Shown one piece after another: positions 61,455 through 64,000 of a DNA stretch of 64,000 nt. The stretch is from Nocardia carnea. Lineage in GTDB: Bacteria; Actinomycetota; Actinomycetes; Mycobacteriales; Mycobacteriaceae. Location of the stretch: contig NZ_JARWOV010000194.1 in the NCBI RefSeq assembly GCF_029868855.1, forward strand, positions 1 to 64,000, in the 5' to 3' direction. Position 1 is the first letter of the stretch. Every line of letters starts with the position of its first letter. The notes beneath the pieces are model-generated. The model saw nothing but the letters and a program-made list of their open reading frames with translations. It was not told where the DNA came from and searched no databases. A program made the position numbers and the translations under genes.

Positions 61455-61709
61455 GCTCCTCACGCCCCGATCAGCATTCTGCGCAGCCATGCTGTGCGTG
61501 TGCGTCAGCTCGGGCCGGCCGAGAGCGGCCTGGACACCATCGGCCGGGAGGTGCGCTGGATTCGGGAGCGCTACCAGCCGTTTCGTGTCGACGACCTGGC
61601 CCATCGTGTCGGCTACGACGGCCCCTCACAGTTCAGCCGGGAGTACCGTCGTCTGTTCGGCACCACTCCCAGTCGCGCGGCCGTGTTACCGCAATCGATC
61701 AGCGAGTGA
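61455..61709 (+). pseudogene. AraC-family regulator remnant with internal deletion
   Basis: The visible frame encodes VRQLGPAESGLDTIGREVRW, IRERYQPFRVDDLA and then directly HRVGYDGPSQFSREYRRLFG. In intact AraC_N-type regulators the PFRVxDLA phrase (first helix-turn-helix) and the GYxSPSQFSREYRRLFG phrase (second one) are separated by about 45-50 residues. These are missing here, and no N-terminal arabinose-binding-like domain precedes. Only about 80 codons remain; no reasonable start codon with a ribosome-binding site exists. Confidence 0.7.
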
Positions 61710-61874
61710 TCGGCGCGGATCTCCGTGGCGACCAGCGCTGGATCCTGTTCGGCCATGAACTGACCTGCATCGACCGTGCGGTGCCGCAGATCCGGGGGCT
61801 CAGGCTTGCTCAATCGTCGTGTCGTTGGAGCGACCGGCCCGGCAACTGGAGTCGCTGACGCCCATAATCCGCCA

Positions 61875-61904
61875 TTGACAAATGGCACATTCATGAATGA
61901 TTCT
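61875..61904 (+). promoter_or_regulatory. TTGACA promoter element and CATTCATGAATG palindrome before the terminal oxidation operon
   Basis: TTGACA at 61875-61880 is followed at about 18 bp by GATTCT (61899-61904) as a possible -10. The perfect 12-bp palindrome CATTCATGAATG (61888-61899) lies in the spacer. It is the lowest-GC stretch in the neighbourhood and 66 bp upstream of the SDR start. Regulator binding is inferred. Confidence 0.45.
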
Positions 61905-61969
61905 TACACGTATGAACAGGTCGACGAAGACCTCACCGCCGGTGTCCACGCCACGGAAGGTGGGCTGAC

Positions 61970-62863
61970 ATGCTGGGACTCGATTTCTTCCGGCCGTTCG
62001 GCCCGCCCCCGCGCAGCCGCGGCGCCAGGGCCGTGGTCACCGGCGCCGGCAGCGGTATCGGCCGGGCGTTCGCCCATGAACTGGCCGCTCGTGGCGGCCG
62101 GATCGTCTGCGCCGATATCGACGAGGAGCGCGCGGCCGAAACGGTGGCCTCGATCGGACGGGCGTATCCAGGCGTCGCGTACCCGTTCCGCTGCGATGTC
62201 GCGAAACGCGACGATGTCGAGGTGCTGGCTCGCTATGCGGAATCCGTTTTCGACGGGCCCGCGACCATGGTGATCAACAATGCCGGGGTCGGGTCGGGTG
62301 GACTGCCCGTCGGCGAGATCGGCTTCGCCGAATGGGAGCGCACCCTGGGCATCAACCTGTGGGGTGTGATCCACGGATGCGAAATCTTCGCGCCGCGGCT
62401 GCGGGAGGCCGGCCACGGCGGAATCATCAATGTCGCCTCGGCCGCCGCGTTCGGCACCGCACCGCGGATGGCCGCGTACAACACCGGTAAAGCCGGGGTG
62501 CTCGCGCTCTCGGAGACGTTGGCCGCGGAATTCGGCGGTACCGATATCGCGGTGACCGTGCTGTGCCCGACCTTCGTCCGCACGAATATCGCGCGCGACG
62601 CCCCGGTCCCCGCGGGGCCGCGCGAACTCGCCGACACCCTCATGCGCTGGACGGGCTTCTCCCCGGAGAATATCGCCCGCACCACCCTCGACGCACACGA
62701 CCGCGGCCGGTTACACGTCGTCCCCCAGCCCGACGCACAGCTCCTCTGGTTGCTGAAACGGCTGTTCCCCGGCCAGTACACCGCCGTGGCCGGACTGCTC
62801 GCGCGACTGCTGCCCGACGAGGAAGCGGCAGCGTCCACCACCCCGGAAAGAACAGGAGTCTGA
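61970..62863 (+). CDS. Short-chain dehydrogenase/reductase of an oxidation operon
   Basis: 297 residues. After a Pro/Phe-rich start (MLGLDFFRPFGPPPRS), the motifs TGAGSGIG (25-32), NNAGVGSGG, INVASAAAFG and YNTGK (YxxxK) are complete. The C-terminal extension with LLWLLKRLFPGQYT recalls SDRs next to flavin monooxygenases in mycobacteria (SadH-like). It probably oxidises alcohols or reduces ketones linked to the downstream Baeyer-Villiger-type enzyme. One base separates its stop from the next ATG. Confidence 0.88.
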   Translation: MLGLDFFRPFGPPPRSRGARAVVTGAGSGIGRAFAHELAARGGRIVCADIDEERAAETVASIGRAYPGVAYPFRCDVAKRDDVEVLARYAESVFDGPATMVINNAGVGSGGLPVGEIGFAEWERTLGINLWGVIHGCEIFAPRLREAGHGGIINVASAAAFGTAPRMAAYNTGKAGVLALSETLAAEFGGTDIAVTVLCPTFVRTNIARDAPVPAGPRELADTLMRWTGFSPENIARTTLDAHDRGRLHVVPQPDAQLLWLLKRLFPGQYTAVAGLLARLLPDEEAAASTTPERTGV

Positions 62864-62864
62864 G

Positions 62865-63788
62865 ATGGCGACCATGGACTTCGAGGATATGCTCGGCAAA
62901 ATCAAGGACCGGCAGTGGGCGCTGGCCGATATCGATTGGGACGCACCGGGCGCGGAGACCCTCACCCCCGAACAGCACGCCCGCCTGAAGCCGTTCATGG
63001 CGGATCTGATGTGGATCGAGAACGTGGGTGCACGCGGTTTCGCGGCGATGGCGAAAAAAGCGCCCACCGAAACCCTCCGGGAGATCTACCGCTGGTTCCA
63101 CGCCGAGGAGCAGCGGCACGCCAATGCCGAACTCGCCCTGATGCGACGCTGGGGGATGCTCGACGGTGACGAGATCCCGCAGCCGAATATCAACGTCAAA
63201 CTCGTGATCGACTTCCTGGACAAATACTCCGACGATATGTCGCTGTCGTTCCTGGGCACCGTGATCCCGATGCTCGAGGTCGCGTTGGACGGCGCCCTGG
63301 TCAAGTTCATCATGGATGAAATAGACGACCCGGTGTGCCAGGAAACGTTCCGTCGTATCAATGCCGACGAATCCCGCCATCTCGCCGTGGATTTCGCGGT
63401 GATGGATGTGCTCGGACACGCAGAACTGCGCAAACTTCTCATCGAATTGGTCGGCGGCTGGGTGAAACCGACCTTCCTCGTCGGGGTGCTCAGCTATGTG
63501 CCGTTGCTGAACAAGATGCGCGACAATATCGTCGCGATGGGTGTGGACGAGCAAAAGCTCTACACGGCCATGGAGCGCTACCGCAAGGTAGGCGAGCGTA
63601 GCGAATTCGTGCGCCGACTCCCGATGTACCAGATCGTGAAACTGCAGGCGAACTGGGTCGTCGACCGCGGCCACCCGTACCATCTCCTCGCCGACGCGCT
63701 GGTGAAGATCACCGGGGCCATCCCGCGGCAACTGCTGCGCAAGGACCCGACCTGGTCGAAAGAACTGACCTACACCCCCGCCGCGTGA
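62865..63788 (+). CDS. Ferritin-like di-iron protein
   Basis: 307 residues. The di-iron ligand set is complete: Glu52 (WIENVG), E82-x-x-H85 (EQRH), Glu138 (MLEVALDG) and E169-x-x-H172 (ESRH), the E, ExxH, E, ExxH pattern of ferritin-like oxygenases. It lacks ferritin's cage-forming size and is followed by a basic C-terminal region. It could be a hydroxylase or oxidase acting with the SDR and the flavin monooxygenase. The gene is closely packed between these two. Confidence 0.8.
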   Translation: MATMDFEDMLGKIKDRQWALADIDWDAPGAETLTPEQHARLKPFMADLMWIENVGARGFAAMAKKAPTETLREIYRWFHAEEQRHANAELALMRRWGMLDGDEIPQPNINVKLVIDFLDKYSDDMSLSFLGTVIPMLEVALDGALVKFIMDEIDDPVCQETFRRINADESRHLAVDFAVMDVLGHAELRKLLIELVGGWVKPTFLVGVLSYVPLLNKMRDNIVAMGVDEQKLYTAMERYRKVGERSEFVRRLPMYQIVKLQANWVVDRGHPYHLLADALVKITGAIPRQLLRKDPTWSKELTYTPAA

Positions 63789-63799
63789 ACGAGGACACC

Positions 63800-64000
63800 A
63801 TGACCACTGACAATGCGGCGCCACTCGACGTCGCCGTGATCGGGGCCGGATTCGCCGGAATCGGCACCGCGATTCGGCTACGCCAGCGCGGTATCGGAAA
63901 TTTCGCCGTCTTCGAACGAGGATCCGCGATCGGCGGTACCTGGCGCGACAACACCTACCCCGGCGCTGCCTGCGATATTCCGTCGCGACTGTACTCCTAC
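63800..64000 (+). CDS. Baeyer-Villiger/FMO-type flavin monooxygenase, 3' end outside window
   Basis: 67 codons are visible from ATG 63800 (GAGGA upstream). The FAD motif GAGFAG (about 16-21) and GGTWRDNTYPGAACD (about 48-62) match the GG-T-W-x-x-N-x-Y-P-G-A-x-C-D signature of Baeyer-Villiger monooxygenases. It starts 11 bases after the di-iron gene and so belongs to the same operon. It would convert ketones to esters or lactones, or oxygenate heteroatoms. Confidence 0.85.
   Translation, partial: MTTDNAAPLDVAVIGAGFAGIGTAIRLRQRGIGNFAVFERGSAIGGTWRDNTYPGAACDIPSRLYSY

Noticed and set aside
61893..61990. Small gene starting MNDSYTYEQVDEDL upstream of the SDR
   Set aside because: The frame runs on into the SDR gene out of phase and turns into Arg/Pro-rich shadow sequence; there is no ribosome-binding site before its ATG.
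1..64000. tRNA, rRNA, CRISPR arrays, insertion sequences, prophage, riboswitches
   Set aside because: No cloverleaf-type element, repeat-spacer pattern, transposase or integrase motif was recognised. A covariance-model search (tRNAscan, Rfam) would be needed to exclude small RNAs.

Overview
The window is dense, GC-rich actinomycete chromosome. GTG starts are frequent, genes often overlap by 4 to 13 bases, and leaderless-looking genes recur. An MmpL-type RND exporter, an LpqE-like lipoprotein, a PknK-type kinase/LuxR fusion, a SigG-like ECF sigma factor and a LexA box of the Gram-positive type (GAAC-N4-GTTC) point to the Mycobacteriales, most likely Nocardia or a close relative; this is inference from gene content. 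I see no tRNA, rRNA, CRISPR array, insertion sequence, phage gene or replication origin.

Layout. 1-14.6 kb: an LVIVD-repeat protein cut by the window edge with a DUF305 partner, an XRE regulator divergent from a secreted alpha/beta hydrolase, a GH3 beta-glucosidase, a TetR/MmpL pair with twin operators, an LpqE-like lipoprotein, an SRPBCC protein, an FAD monooxygenase and a LysR/EamA divergent pair. 14.7-22.3 kb: a catabolic regulon with a polar-amino-acid ABC importer (minus strand), a LacI regulator, and a plus-strand operon of a DapA-family lyase, a DAO-family oxidase, a small allophanate-hydrolase-related protein and a hydantoinase-type amidohydrolase. The same 19-20 bp LacI-type palindrome sits in front of both transcription units. 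22.7-30.8 kb: a PknK-like regulator, an NmrA/AraC divergent pair, a 53-residue basic protein, a PhoD phosphatase and an ArsR/VOC operon.

30.9-43.2 kb looks like an organosulfur or chelate scavenging island. A plus-strand SsuACB-type ABC operon converges on a tightly overlapping eight-gene minus-strand operon: peptide-type solute-binding protein, two permeases, a 77-residue orphan protein, a double ATPase and three LLM flavin monooxygenases. One permease has an N-terminal extension made of 8-residue repeats encoded by a 24-bp-period array. 43.4-54.7 kb: a decayed quinone-oxidoreductase pseudogene, dinB with a LexA box over its start codon, a neutral ceramidase, an SDR, a CBS protein, a macrolide-type glycosyltransferase separated from the CBS gene by a perfect 24-bp palindrome, a dienelactone hydrolase, a DUF4272 protein, a GlxA-type regulator and a cyanamide-hydratase-like HD protein.

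54.8-64 kb: an ABM-domain protein, an esterase/metallo-beta-lactamase-fold operon divergent from an XRE/MmyB-type regulator with an operator-like inverted repeat between them, two SDRs (one without the catalytic Tyr-Lys pair), a SigG-like ECF sigma factor, an AraC remnant, and the start of an oxidation operon (SDR, ferritin-like di-iron protein, Baeyer-Villiger-type monooxygenase) that leaves the window.

Functional names come from motifs and remembered family features read by eye, without database searches. Start sites were chosen from ribosome-binding sites, overlaps and family conventions.
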